Source: Candidatus Gastranaerophilales bacterium (lineage in GTDB: Bacteria > Cyanobacteriota > Vampirovibrionia > Gastranaerophilales > Gastranaerophilaceae). From it: DNA of 30,350 bases. Below are positions 14,790-24,399 of the stretch, piece by piece. Position numbers and translations under genes: made by a program. The notes under the pieces are model-generated. The model was not told the DNA's origin and did not search any database. It saw nothing but the letters and a program-made list of their open reading frames with translations. The stretch is taken from contig CALUUL010000023.1 in the NCBI GenBank assembly GCA_944323945.1, positions 1 through 30,350 on the forward strand, given 5' to 3'. Numbering within the stretch: position 1 is the stretch's first letter; every line of letters starts with the position of its first letter.

Positions 14790-15368
14790 ATGAATTTGAA
14801 AAAATGTTGTTTGATAAATACTCCCATAGAAAATGTGTTGCAAGATATGGTAGAATACATTTCCTTGTGTTACCAATATCCACTTATTATATTTAAAAAT
14901 GAAAGGGTTATATCTTTTTATTCAGTTATTATAGAATTGGAACAAAAAGAAATTGATTTAATTCAAGCTCTGATAAATAATAGAACGCAAAAAGAAAAAT
15001 TAAAAAAGCCTTTTGGTCTTTCTCCTAAAAGGCTTTGCTCTAAAATAGGTTACGAGCCAAGAAGTCAAAATGTAGATGAAAAGTATTATGATAAAAGAGT
15101 AAGCCAATATAAATGCGATATAATTGCCAAAATAAAAAATGGATTTAAGATAGATAAAATTAGCCTACAACCTATAGCTAATAAGAATATTGTGGAAGAT
15201 ATTAATGGTCAAAAATTTTTAAGCGGATATTATGTAGAACCATCAAGTCCTTATTATTCATTTAATTTTGGTCAAGCAATTAACGACCTGATATATTACA
15301 GTTCGGAAACCAGCAAGAAAAAGGTTTGCACTAATTTTTTTATACCCACATTTTATCCTGAAGTGTAA
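14790..15368 (+). CDS. Hypothetical protein, possibly DNA-binding
   Basis: A 192-aa basic protein not assigned to a family. The middle (about 50-95) has a helix-rich stretch, KEIDLIQALINNRTQKEKL, then Pro/Lys-rich FGLSPKRLCSKIGYEPR, which could be a winged-helix end. The C-terminal part is aromatic-rich (SGYYVEPSSPYYSFNFG). It stands alone between the WYL gene and the replication region and lacks a ribosome site, so it may be translated from a leaderless transcript. A role in replication control would fit its place before the putative origin, but this is speculative. Confidence 0.55.
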   Translation: MNLKKCCLINTPIENVLQDMVEYISLCYQYPLIIFKNERVISFYSVIIELEQKEIDLIQALINNRTQKEKLKKPFGLSPKRLCSKIGYEPRSQNVDEKYYDKRVSQYKCDIIAKIKNGFKIDKISLQPIANKNIVEDINGQKFLSGYYVEPSSPYYSFNFGQAINDLIYYSSETSKKKVCTNFFIPTFYPEV

Positions 15369-15494
15369 ACATTTGTAACAAATGACACTTTTGACTTGTA
15401 AGGGTTTCCTGTTTTGTAAAAAAATTTTTAAATATTTGTTTTTTTGTTTTTGCAGAAAATAATCCTGTTAAATATTTTAGCCCTTTTAAAAGAC

Positions 15495-15524
15495 AAAAAG
15501 TGATAAAAAGTGATAAAAAGTGAT
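15495..15524. repeat. Three tandem 10-bp iteron-like repeats
   Basis: AAAAAGTGAT occurs three times in perfect tandem with a 10-bp period, so all copies face the same side of the DNA helix. This suits cooperative binding of an initiator protein. Confidence 0.75.
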
Positions 15525-15611
15525 ATCAAACAATAGGTTAAATTCTTGCTGTGAAGGGGTTTGCAGCTTTTCTTTTGAATTTTTTGAAATTATAATAAAA
15601 ATAAAAAGAAA

Positions 15612-15708
15612 GCCTCAAGCAATAACCTGAGACTCATAAATAAATTACATTAAAAATTATAATATAAGTCAACAAAGACTTCAAGTCTTACTGATTATTG
15701 CTTGAGGC
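15612..15708. repeat. 14-bp perfect inverted repeat with inner hairpin
   Basis: The arms at 15612-15625 and 15695-15708 pair without mismatch; the inner hairpin is at 15675-15689. Such a stem-loop can act as a single-strand origin or as an RNA. The arms also resemble the closing repeats of retron msr-msd RNAs, but the RT is 5.4 kb away. Confidence 0.75.
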
Positions 15709-15779
15709 AACCTCTAAACAGCTTAATGTTGCGAGTAGTTTTGAGGCTGTAGTATAAAGCAACAAGAAAAGGAGACTTT

Positions 15780-16655
15780 ATGTCAAATGTTGACATTTAC
15801 AGGCAATGGGGACAGTTTGCCATATTTCCTTGTAAGGGAAATTCAAAAATACCTGCAACTCGTAATGGATTCAAAGATGCTAAATTTGGGCAAGATATAG
15901 AATCCATAGTTAATCTTGGCTACAATATTGGTCTAGCCTGCGAAAAATCTGGAGTTATTGTTATTGATGTTGATTATCATGATGAAAATTCTACAGCTAT
16001 GGACGATTTAAAACAGCTAGAAATAGAGCTTGGGGCACAATTACCACTTACTTTAACTCAAGCAACTGCAAGCGGTAATGGCAGACATCTGATTTATTCT
16101 GCAAAGGGAATCATTTCACCTAAAGGGAAAATTGGTAAATTCTGTGATATAAAGTATAACGGCTATATTATTATATCGCCATCTGCTATTAATGGGAGTC
16201 AGTATGAAATTATAGATGGCATTGATAAAAGTGGCAGGTTTATAATAGCGGATTTACCACACGCGTGGCTTGATTACATTAATAAGACCGCTAAAAACTC
16301 AAAGACAATGGCTTATAACGATACAGATACCTCTGAAAATAAGATTTACACTAACATTAACATTGAAAGAATGTTTAATAATTGTGCATTTTTGCAGTTT
16401 TGCAGAGATAATGCAGAAAATTTACCTGAGCCTATGTGGTATTCAATGATTACTGTTCTTGCTCAAATTAAAGATTCGGATGAACTGATTCACAGGCTAT
16501 CCGAGCCTTATTATGGTTACAGTTATGATGAAACACAGAAGAAAATCGATTATGCCCGTCAATTCGGACATGCTCAAAGCTGTAAATATTTATCAGTAAA
16601 TTATCAAGAAGTATGCAAAGACTGCCATTCAGCAGTATCAGAAAGGTTGGTGTAA
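15780..16655 (+). CDS. Bifunctional primase-polymerase (PrimPol) domain protein
   Basis: A 291-aa protein with an N-terminal archaeo-eukaryotic-type PrimPol domain (PF09250). The metal site VIDVDYH (D63, D65), the SGNGRHLIY stretch with H103, and D123 followed by IKYNGYIIISPS are all in the expected order. It should lay down primers, and possibly extend them, at the element's origin. The C-terminal part (about 200-291) carries EPMWYSMI and Cys/His-bearing ARQFGHAQSCKY...CKDCHS, as in primase-C-terminal linkers of plasmid and phage proteins. GGAG precedes the ATG by 6 nt. The helicase gene starts 2 bp after its stop, so the two form one unit. Confidence 0.9.
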   Translation: MSNVDIYRQWGQFAIFPCKGNSKIPATRNGFKDAKFGQDIESIVNLGYNIGLACEKSGVIVIDVDYHDENSTAMDDLKQLEIELGAQLPLTLTQATASGNGRHLIYSAKGIISPKGKIGKFCDIKYNGYIIISPSAINGSQYEIIDGIDKSGRFIIADLPHAWLDYINKTAKNSKTMAYNDTDTSENKIYTNINIERMFNNCAFLQFCRDNAENLPEPMWYSMITVLAQIKDSDELIHRLSEPYYGYSYDETQKKIDYARQFGHAQSCKYLSVNYQEVCKDCHSAVSERLV

Positions 16656-16657
16656 TT

Positions 16658-18586
16658 ATGACTGATGTCGCAAGCAAAAATAAAGTACAAGCGGGTAAAA
16701 ATCCGCTTGTACAAGGTAAAAAGACAATTTTTGACTTCTATGAAGAACATAAAAAACTACTTGATACATTGTCTTTTATCTCTACAGTAAACATAAACTA
16801 TAATGCAGAAGACTACAATTTGACAAATCAGAATAAGTTTATGTATCAGGTGTGTAATCAAACGTTTTTAATTTCAAAGAAAAAAGGTAAGTTGAGTATA
16901 AAGTTAGTAGCTAATTTTATTATTGTTAATGTCAAAGAATGCATTTTTTTTTATAACGATAAAAGCGGTAAAAAACCATTAAAATATTATATTATCACGC
17001 TAAAAAACCATAATGGAAAAATCGAAAAAGACATCGAAATTACTGGAAACTCAAAGACAGACTTTAAACAATTTCAAACGTCAATAAATAATAAATTAAA
17101 TGATTTTGTTATTAATATGAATGAAGCCGAGTTTAAAACTTTTGTAGCTGAATACATATCACCTAAAGTCGCTTCAAACGTAATAATATACAAAAATGCA
17201 GGTGTAACTCCAAATGGTAATTTATTGTATGAAAATGCTCTTGCTACACCAAATGGAATTACATGGATTGATGAGGACGGTTATATAAAAATAGGTGAAA
17301 ATTCATATATAAAGCTTGCAGAAGCTGATCACTATCTCCCTAAGCTGGCAAAAACCCTAAAAACTGGGGAACAAATCGCCAATGAGTTAATAACTAACCT
17401 TATAAAATGTTGGAGCGAAAATATTATATTACCATTGATTGTGCTAGGGCATATGATTATGGCTATATATTACGAAGAATTTATTAAGCGTTACGGCTGC
17501 CCTACTTTAGTTCTTTATGGGGAAACAGGTACTGGAAAATCAACACTTGTTACTGTTGGTCTTGCAATATTTGGACTATCAAGAGACGCATTAACCTCAG
17601 GTGGTTCTACTGCAAAAAGTAATGAATATTTTAGCTCGAATTATAACGGAATGAACCTATGTATTGATGATGTAAAAGGCGAGACTCTTAATTCAAGCAA
17701 CTTTACAGCTCTAATTAAAGGAGTATACAAAGGAATTCCCCGTACTAGAATGCTACCATATGGAAAAGGTGTAGAATATATTCATACTTGTAGTCCGCTT
17801 GCCTATTCGACTAATGAGGCTCTACCGGATCTGCAAGAAGTTGTAAATAGACTGAATATTGTCGAAATTTTTGGAAAAACTTTCAAGGCTGATAAGTTTA
17901 AATATCATGAAGTTGACAAAGGCAACAGTGATAATATTAAAGAGCTTTCATTGATTCTGCCTGAAGTTTTAAAAATATCAAAAGAAGATGTAATTCAGTT
18001 ATATGAACAAGTTTTTGAAATGCTTGAAAATAAGGTTCAAGACACGCAAAAACGTGTTATTAACAATATTGCATATGCATATACCGGAGCATTATTATTG
18101 CTTAAAACAGCTGATATTAGCATTGATGAGCTGGAAAACAAGGTCATTGAATATACAAAAGAGCAAATAGCAAACTACGAAAACATAAAAACACCTGTTG
18201 AAAAAGTCTTTGATGGTATTATAAGTTTAACTAAATTAGGACTGTTAAAACTTGGTGAACATTTTAAAATAGTTGATAGCGAATTTGAAGGGATTCCTGA
18301 AACTCATCTTCTCTTTCATAAAGATTTAATTTTAAGTACAATAAATAAATATTATGCTTATGATAAATCAAAGCAGATAGATGAGAAAAAGTTTTCAGCC
18401 TATGCGAAAAACCATAAACGTTATAGAAGTGGTAACCATAGTACTAGATATAGCAATGACATGGATAAAGTTATTGGCTCAATGTGTTTTAATATTTCTG
18501 GTATTAATGATTTTGTCAGTATTAGTCAGCATGGCATTATGACATATCAAGATTTAGTTAAAGCTACGCAAGGTAATAAAATGTAA
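16658..18586 (+). CDS. DUF927/SF3-like replicative helicase
   Basis: A 642-aa protein. After an N-terminal region of about 260 residues without a known domain come Walker A GETGTGKST (288-296) and Walker B NLCIDDVKG (333-341), with AYSTNEALPD as a likely sensor strand. The arrangement matches the DUF927 helicases that accompany PrimPol-type primases on plasmids, prophages and satellites. It should unwind the element's DNA during autonomous replication. The ATG at 16658 is chosen over an upstream start inside the PrimPol gene. The ribosome site is weak, so reinitiation after the PrimPol stop is likely. A strong terminator follows. Confidence 0.85.
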   Translation: MTDVASKNKVQAGKNPLVQGKKTIFDFYEEHKKLLDTLSFISTVNINYNAEDYNLTNQNKFMYQVCNQTFLISKKKGKLSIKLVANFIIVNVKECIFFYNDKSGKKPLKYYIITLKNHNGKIEKDIEITGNSKTDFKQFQTSINNKLNDFVINMNEAEFKTFVAEYISPKVASNVIIYKNAGVTPNGNLLYENALATPNGITWIDEDGYIKIGENSYIKLAEADHYLPKLAKTLKTGEQIANELITNLIKCWSENIILPLIVLGHMIMAIYYEEFIKRYGCPTLVLYGETGTGKSTLVTVGLAIFGLSRDALTSGGSTAKSNEYFSSNYNGMNLCIDDVKGETLNSSNFTALIKGVYKGIPRTRMLPYGKGVEYIHTCSPLAYSTNEALPDLQEVVNRLNIVEIFGKTFKADKFKYHEVDKGNSDNIKELSLILPEVLKISKEDVIQLYEQVFEMLENKVQDTQKRVINNIAYAYTGALLLLKTADISIDELENKVIEYTKEQIANYENIKTPVEKVFDGIISLTKLGLLKLGEHFKIVDSEFEGIPETHLLFHKDLILSTINKYYAYDKSKQIDEKKFSAYAKNHKRYRSGNHSTRYSNDMDKVIGSMCFNISGINDFVSISQHGIMTYQDLVKATQGNKM

Positions 18587-18600
18587 TTACTCATGAATTA

Positions 18601-18643
18601 CACCTCAAAGGTAATCCAGTGTTATCTTTGGGGTGCATTTTTA
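18601..18643 (+). terminator. Intrinsic terminator after the helicase gene
   Basis: CACCTCAAAGGTAA (18601-18614) pairs with TTATCTTTGGGGTG (18622-18635) over 14 bp with two wobble pairs and a 7-nt loop, followed by CATTTTTATG. It ends the PrimPol-helicase transcript. Confidence 0.85.
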
Positions 18644-18700
18644 TGTGCCGTAATTTTGTAATACAAAAAATTAATTAAAAATAAAAAATAAAAAATAAAA

Positions 18701-18862
18701 ATGTTAACATTAAAAGCTGATGATATAACAATCAATATACTGCAAAATAGCTCTCAAAGTACCTCTGAGAGAGATTTTGAGTTACTTGTTGATTATGTCA
18801 GCACAATTCAAGAAATATTTAACGATACAAAACTTCATGAAAATTTTGCAAGTCAAAAGTAG
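18701..18862 (+). CDS. Small hypothetical protein (53 aa)
   Basis: A 53-aa reading frame, MLTLKADDITINILQNSS to a TAG at 18860-18862, acidic and probably alpha-helical (ERDFELLVDYVSTIQEIF). No ribosome site is seen: the start follows a run of A-rich repeats. It fills the gap between the replication genes and the serine recombinase on the same strand. Size and position suit a small accessory such as an excisionase or antitoxin, but no family is recognised. Confidence 0.4.
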   Translation: MLTLKADDITINILQNSSQSTSERDFELLVDYVSTIQEIFNDTKLHENFASQK

Positions 18863-18893
18863 ATAAGTTAAAATTAGACTAGAGGTCAAGAAA

Positions 18894-20546
<1,653 letters not shown>

Positions 20547-20589
20547 ATAACTTTTTTAGATAATTCAATTTACTTATATAAGTATTTTA

Positions 20590-20618
20590 TTGTAAAAGGT
20601 TTAAAATACATTTATAAT
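20590..20618 (+). promoter_or_regulatory. pdxJ promoter
   Basis: TTGTAA (20590-20595) and TATAAT (20613-20618) are separated by 17 bp. Transcription should start near 20625. A 12-bp palindrome ACTTATATAAGT (20572-20583) lies just upstream. Confidence 0.65.
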
Positions 20619-20640
20619 AATAAAAGAATGGAGATAAAAT

Positions 20641-21357
20641 ATGCTATTAGGAGTTAATATAGATCACGTTGCAACATTGAGAAATGCTAGAGGCGAAATT
20701 GAACCATCTGTTATAGATGCTGCAAAAATTTGTATCGAATCAGGTGCTAACGGAATTACAACACATTTAAGAGAAGATAGAAGACATATTGTAGATTTTG
20801 ATGTTTTTTCAATTAAAAACGATTTAAAGTGCAGACTAAATTTAGAGATGGCTGCAACATATGAAATGCAGAAAATAGCATTGGATTTACTACCAGATGC
20901 TTGCTGCATAGTTCCAGAAAAAAGAGAAGAAATAACAACAGAAGGTGGATTAGATGTAGCTTCTGATCCTGAGAAAATATCAAAATTTATTAAACCTTTA
21001 ATTGATGCAGGCATACAGGTAAGTTTATTTATTGATCCAGATAGAAATCAAGTAAGTGCTGCTTCTGATACAGGAGCACAATTTATTGAATTACATACAG
21101 GAGCATATTCAAGAGCTTTTGGTAAAAGTAATGAAGAAGAAGAATTTATCAAATTAAAACAAGCAGCTTCCCTTGCACATTTATTAGGAATAAACGTTAA
21201 TGCCGGACACGGTCTTAATTATAAGAATGTTTATAGAATGTCTGAAATTCAAGGAATTCACGAGCTTAATATTGGACACAGTATTATATCGCGAGCTGTT
21301 TTTGTTGGTTTGGATAAAGCAGTAAAAGAAATGCTTGAATTAGTTAATAAAATTTAA
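20641..21357 (+). CDS. pdxJ: Pyridoxine 5'-phosphate synthase
   Basis: A 238-aa TIM-barrel enzyme that condenses 1-deoxy-D-xylulose 5-phosphate with 3-amino-2-oxopropyl phosphate to pyridoxine 5'-phosphate in the DXP-dependent vitamin B6 pathway. Family signatures are GVNIDHVATLRNARG (4-18), THLREDRRHI, CCIVPEKREE, SLFIDPD, ELHTGAYS and the phosphate-binding NAGHGLNY. Length is normal. GGAG precedes the ATG by 8 nt. It stands in its own transcription unit behind a good promoter, directly past the tRNA-Asn site, and marks return to core chromosome. Confidence 0.97.
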   Translation: MLLGVNIDHVATLRNARGEIEPSVIDAAKICIESGANGITTHLREDRRHIVDFDVFSIKNDLKCRLNLEMAATYEMQKIALDLLPDACCIVPEKREEITTEGGLDVASDPEKISKFIKPLIDAGIQVSLFIDPDRNQVSAASDTGAQFIELHTGAYSRAFGKSNEEEEFIKLKQAASLAHLLGINVNAGHGLNYKNVYRMSEIQGIHELNIGHSIISRAVFVGLDKAVKEMLELVNKI

Positions 21358-21363
21358 TATACT

Positions 21364-21403
21364 GTCAAAAAGCGTCAAAAAAATTGTTTTAAGTGTTTTA
21401 AGT
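21364..21403. repeat. Short tandem repeats between pdxJ and the 175-aa gene
   Basis: GTCAAAAA occurs at 21364-21371 and 21374-21381, and GTTTTAAGT occurs twice in perfect tandem at 21386-21403. They lie in the likely promoter region of the 21431 gene. Confidence 0.5.
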
Positions 21404-21430
21404 ATTTAGAAAAGAATAAGTGGGGTAAAT

Positions 21431-21958
21431 ATGTCAGATATTTTTAGTAATATTCAAATACCATATGCAACTCAAACTAAGTCTAAAGAAAATTCTACTA
21501 CAAATCCGACTGTTCAGCCGATTATGGTAAAAAACGCAATTGCTTCTTCTGATGTTAAAGATACATCAGCTGATTCTGTTGAAATTTCAACACAAAATAA
21601 AGAGAAAAAAGGACCTATAAAGTCAATAAAAGGCTTTATTGCTAATGTTAAAAAGTTCTTTGCATCAACAGGCGAATATATAAAAGGAACAGCTAAAGGA
21701 ATAACATCAGGCGTTGTAGCTGGTTCTGTAGTTTATACAACAGGCTCAATTATTAATTACGCAAAACAAAAAGCAGCAAATTCTGCAGCTAAGAAAGCTG
21801 GGGAAGAAACTGCCAAAATCGCCAAAAAGATTCCAAATAAAGCATTAGCTTTTATTGCAGGTGGAATTACATTAGCTGCAAATATTTGGACTGCATCATT
21901 AAATGCAACTGAAGCAGGTTCTAAAATAGATCATCGTTGGACAGGACATCAGCAATAG
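21431..21958 (+). CDS. Hypothetical lineage-type protein with Gly/Ala-rich helix
   Basis: A 175-aa protein without a recognised family. The first 60 residues are polar and Ser/Thr/Lys-rich. Residues about 80-110 (KGTAKGITSGVVAGSVVYTTG) and 135-155 (KALAFIAGGITLAANIW) are Gly/Ala-rich and moderately hydrophobic and could associate with membrane. They are linked by a Lys/Ala helix (KQKAANSAAKKAGEETAKIAKK). I associate this style with Gastranaerophilales orphans, but that is memory, not a search. GGGG precedes the ATG; a strong terminator follows the stop. Confidence 0.7.
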   Translation: MSDIFSNIQIPYATQTKSKENSTTNPTVQPIMVKNAIASSDVKDTSADSVEISTQNKEKKGPIKSIKGFIANVKKFFASTGEYIKGTAKGITSGVVAGSVVYTTGSIINYAKQKAANSAAKKAGEETAKIAKKIPNKALAFIAGGITLAANIWTASLNATEAGSKIDHRWTGHQQ

Positions 21959-21974
21959 TTTTTATTTTTATACT

Positions 21975-22010
21975 AAAGACAGGCTTATATATAGCCTGTC
22001 TTTATTTATT
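21975..22010 (+). terminator. Intrinsic terminator
   Basis: AAAGACAGGC (21975-21984) pairs with GCCTGTCTTT (21994-22003), with a 9-nt loop, followed by ATTTATTTT. It ends the 21431 gene and lies upstream of the TOPRIM gene's extended -10 (TGA-TATAAT, 22018-22026). Confidence 0.88.
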
Positions 22011-22017
22011 TTCATTA

Positions 22018-22026
22018 TGATATAAT
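22018..22026 (+). promoter_or_regulatory. Extended -10 promoter for the TOPRIM gene
   Basis: TGA-TATAAT at 22018-22026 predicts transcription from about 22033, leaving a leader of about 25 nt with a GGAG site before the TTG start. No -35 is clear because the preceding terminator stem occupies that place. Confidence 0.55.
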
Positions 22027-22058
22027 ATCAATCGTTAACAATATTATTGGAGTCATTT

Positions 22059-23087
22059 TTGAATCAACTTGAAAAAAAGTCTGATATAAAATATAAACTA
22101 TTAACTTTTGATGAATTAATAATAAATTTAGACAGATTATCAAGGTTTAAAATTCCTGAAGAAAGTTTCAGCAGAGTTTTTTATTCTATAATATACAAAA
22201 ATCTTATTTACCCAAAATTCTCAAAAGTTGACATTGAAAAACTAGACTCTAAAATTATCAAAAATATTGTAGAGGAAATATGGAACAAGTCTGTCGAAAA
22301 TATTTTTGAAGTTAAAAATATAAATAGATCTTCAAATAAAGCCTTAAAAATTTCTATTGAACAAACATTTAAAAATATAAATAAAAGAACAAAAACTTAT
22401 ATCAACGCAAAACTAAATTTTTCAGATATTCTAAAAAATTTAGATTATGAAACTGTCCCAATAAATCTCAAATTCTTAATAAAAGCTAATAACGAATTTA
22501 TTAATGAAAAAGAAATCGATATTGAAGAATTAAGAAATTTAAGAACTAAATACTCACTTTTATTTCCTATTGAAAAATTAATAATAGTAGAAGGAATCAC
22601 AGAAGAAATACTTTTACCTGTATTTGCAAATAAAATGAAATCTGATTTCAATAAAAAAGGTATTTTCATTTTAGGTGCAGGAGGAAAAAGTAAGAGTCCA
22701 ACTCTTTACACAAAAGTTAAAGATAAACTTAAAATTCCAATCATATTTCTTTTTGATTCTGATGCAAAAGAAATTTGTGCATCATTAGAAAAAAATATTT
22801 CAGAAAAAGACAAGACTATTTTAATTAAAGAAGGTGAGTTTGAAGATATTTTATCTTTGAATCTTATAAAAAGATCATTAAATGATGAATATAAACCCGC
22901 ATCACCAATTTTAAAAGAGGAATTACATTTACACAATAAAATGTGTGATAACATTGAATATTTTTATAGAACAAGACATCTCGGTGAATTTAAAAAATCT
23001 AAATTATCTAGAATCATTGCTAAAAATGTAAAATATAATACAGATCTTACAGACGAAATAAAAAAAATTATACATACAATTGTTTAA
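22059..23087 (+). CDS. Standalone TOPRIM-domain protein (OLD-nuclease-like C-terminal half)
   Basis: A 342-aa protein. From about residue 160 it carries a TOPRIM fold: IIVEGITEEILL with E168, GIFILGAGGKSK, then IIFLFDSDA with D213 and D215. These match the C-terminal nuclease half of OLD-family proteins, which normally follow an ABC ATPase; no ATPase half is present here. The N-terminal 150 residues are helical and basic with no known domain. The TTG at 22059 is chosen because TTGGAG sits 6 nt before it; an ORF could also start at the TTG at 22047. Metal-dependent nuclease activity is predicted from the motif only. Confidence 0.72.
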   Translation: MNQLEKKSDIKYKLLTFDELIINLDRLSRFKIPEESFSRVFYSIIYKNLIYPKFSKVDIEKLDSKIIKNIVEEIWNKSVENIFEVKNINRSSNKALKISIEQTFKNINKRTKTYINAKLNFSDILKNLDYETVPINLKFLIKANNEFINEKEIDIEELRNLRTKYSLLFPIEKLIIVEGITEEILLPVFANKMKSDFNKKGIFILGAGGKSKSPTLYTKVKDKLKIPIIFLFDSDAKEICASLEKNISEKDKTILIKEGEFEDILSLNLIKRSLNDEYKPASPILKEELHLHNKMCDNIEYFYRTRHLGEFKKSKLSRIIAKNVKYNTDLTDEIKKIIHTIV

Positions 23088-23146
23088 TATTGCACAACAG
23101 CAAATCAAAATGTTATTATTCTCATAGATTTAACAAAGGAGAATTT

Positions 23147-24358
23147 ATGAAGAAAAATTTTTTATTATTGATATTATTAATAGGTTTTTTAGGGACATTT
23201 CAGTTCTCATATGCAGATGACAGTATAAAAAATAAATACGAAATTATAACAAACACATACGACAATAAAGCAGATGAAATTGATTATGATAATATTGAAT
23301 CTATTATTGAATCTGATAAAGTAAAAATATTTAAAATTGACAATAAATATGCAGTGTATGATAAAGAAAATAATTCTATACTAATAGAACCAATTATCAA
23401 TGAAATAAAAGCATTTAATGAAAAAGAATATAAAATAAAATCAGGAAAATTAGTTGGATACTTAAATATTGAAAATAAAACGAATTTTTTAACAGAATAT
23501 AACGATATAATTCTTTTCAACAAATATTTAAAAACAAAAAAAAATAATAAATATGGCTTAATAGACAAAGAAGCAAATTTGATTTTAAAACCGATATATG
23601 AAAAGATTGGTATATTTTATAATGAAAACGAAGAATACATTTCAGCAAAATATGATGGAAAATATAAACTTTATAAGAATACAGGAAAACTTATACCTGA
23701 AAAAGATTTATATGTTATTTCAAATGATGGATATTATCTATTAGCTCAGAATTTAAAACCGGAATTAAAAAAATACAGACATAACAATGCAATGATTTAT
23801 CAAAAAGAAAGCCCTAATATTGACAATATGGCATATGATATTGAAGAAATAAACATTCCAGAAAACATAAAAACTGCCTCAATATCAAAAGATATTGTAA
23901 ATAATAGTGAAACTCAATTGGTAAATAATGGTGATTTATATACAGTAGACAATATTCAATATGTACTTATAAAAGAAAATGATAAATATGGACTTAGTAC
24001 AAAAAAAGGTGATGTTCTAATACCTGCAATTTATGAGGAAATAATCCCAGTAAAACCATGCAAACATTATAAAAAACCTATATTTATTACTATAAGAAAT
24101 GGAATATATTCAGAATATAATTCTTCAGGTAGATTACTTGCGGAGCAAGTTTATGACAAAATAAATTTCTACAAGTATGGAAAAGTTTATACATACAAAA
24201 AAGGAAATAACATATGGACTTTGAGATGCAATGGAGAGCTTATAGGCAACTTACTATATGATAATAATACATATACATTTTCTAAGCAAAAATTTCACTT
24301 GTTTGGATTACATAAAATAAATGAACTATTTATATCTATATTAGAAAATACAAAATAA
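23147..24358 (+). CDS. Secreted WG-repeat protein
   Basis: A 403-aa protein with an N-terminal signal peptide (KKN then hydrophobic FLLLILLIGFLGTF, cleavage near SYA-DD). The exported part carries WG (KWG)-type repeats, such as NKYGLIDKEANLILKPIYEKI and DKYGLSTKKGDVLIPAIYEEI in part, plus weaker copies (KYAVYDKENNSILIEPII). Such repeats form beta-propeller-like surfaces used in cell-surface binding. AAAGGAG 5 nt before the ATG at 23147 and the fitting signal peptide support this start over an upstream in-frame one. It ends at a shared terminator. A surface or periplasmic role is likely; the partner is unknown. Confidence 0.82.
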   Translation: MKKNFLLLILLIGFLGTFQFSYADDSIKNKYEIITNTYDNKADEIDYDNIESIIESDKVKIFKIDNKYAVYDKENNSILIEPIINEIKAFNEKEYKIKSGKLVGYLNIENKTNFLTEYNDIILFNKYLKTKKNNKYGLIDKEANLILKPIYEKIGIFYNENEEYISAKYDGKYKLYKNTGKLIPEKDLYVISNDGYYLLAQNLKPELKKYRHNNAMIYQKESPNIDNMAYDIEEINIPENIKTASISKDIVNNSETQLVNNGDLYTVDNIQYVLIKENDKYGLSTKKGDVLIPAIYEEIIPVKPCKHYKKPIFITIRNGIYSEYNSSGRLLAEQVYDKINFYKYGKVYTYKKGNNIWTLRCNGELIGNLLYDNNTYTFSKQKFHLFGLHKINELFISILENTK

Positions 24359-24361
24359 ATA

Positions 24362-24399
24362 ATTATAAAAAGAGAGGTTTACCCCTCTCTCTTTTTATA
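24362..24399. terminator. Bidirectional terminator between convergent genes
   Basis: AAAAAGAGAG (24367-24376) pairs with CTCTCTTTTT (24387-24396) around a 10-nt loop, with T runs on both strands. It separates the WG-repeat gene (plus) from the 162-aa gene (minus), whose stop codon it touches. Confidence 0.85.

Larger units (their letters stand above)
15369..15779. other. Non-coding replication/control region: iterons and long inverted repeat
   Basis: A 411-bp gene-free stretch directly before the PrimPol gene. It holds three tandem 10-bp repeats AAAAAGTGAT (15495-15524), and a perfect 14-bp inverted repeat GCCTCAAGCAATAA (15612-15625) / TTATTGCTTGAGGC (15695-15708) around a 69-nt interior. 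The interior contains a hairpin AAGAC-TTCAA-GTCTT (15675-15689). A further GTTGC/GCAAC pair lies between the repeat and the PrimPol ribosome site. The layout resembles a plasmid-type origin (iterons plus stem-loop); a structured RNA or replication-control leader is the alternative. Confidence 0.55.

Noticed and set aside
15495..15524. CRISPR array
   Set aside because: Only three 10-bp tandem units without spacers, and no cas genes in the window.
15612..15708. Retron msr-msd RNA
   Set aside because: It is 5.4 kb from the RT, shorter than typical retron RNAs and sits directly before replication genes; an origin is simpler. Left as a minor alternative.
17595..17604. 10-bp match (CCTCAGGTGG) between the helicase gene and the tRNA-Asn 3' end, as a possible att copy
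   Set aside because: It lies within the coding sequence of the replicative helicase, inside the element, and is short enough to be chance.
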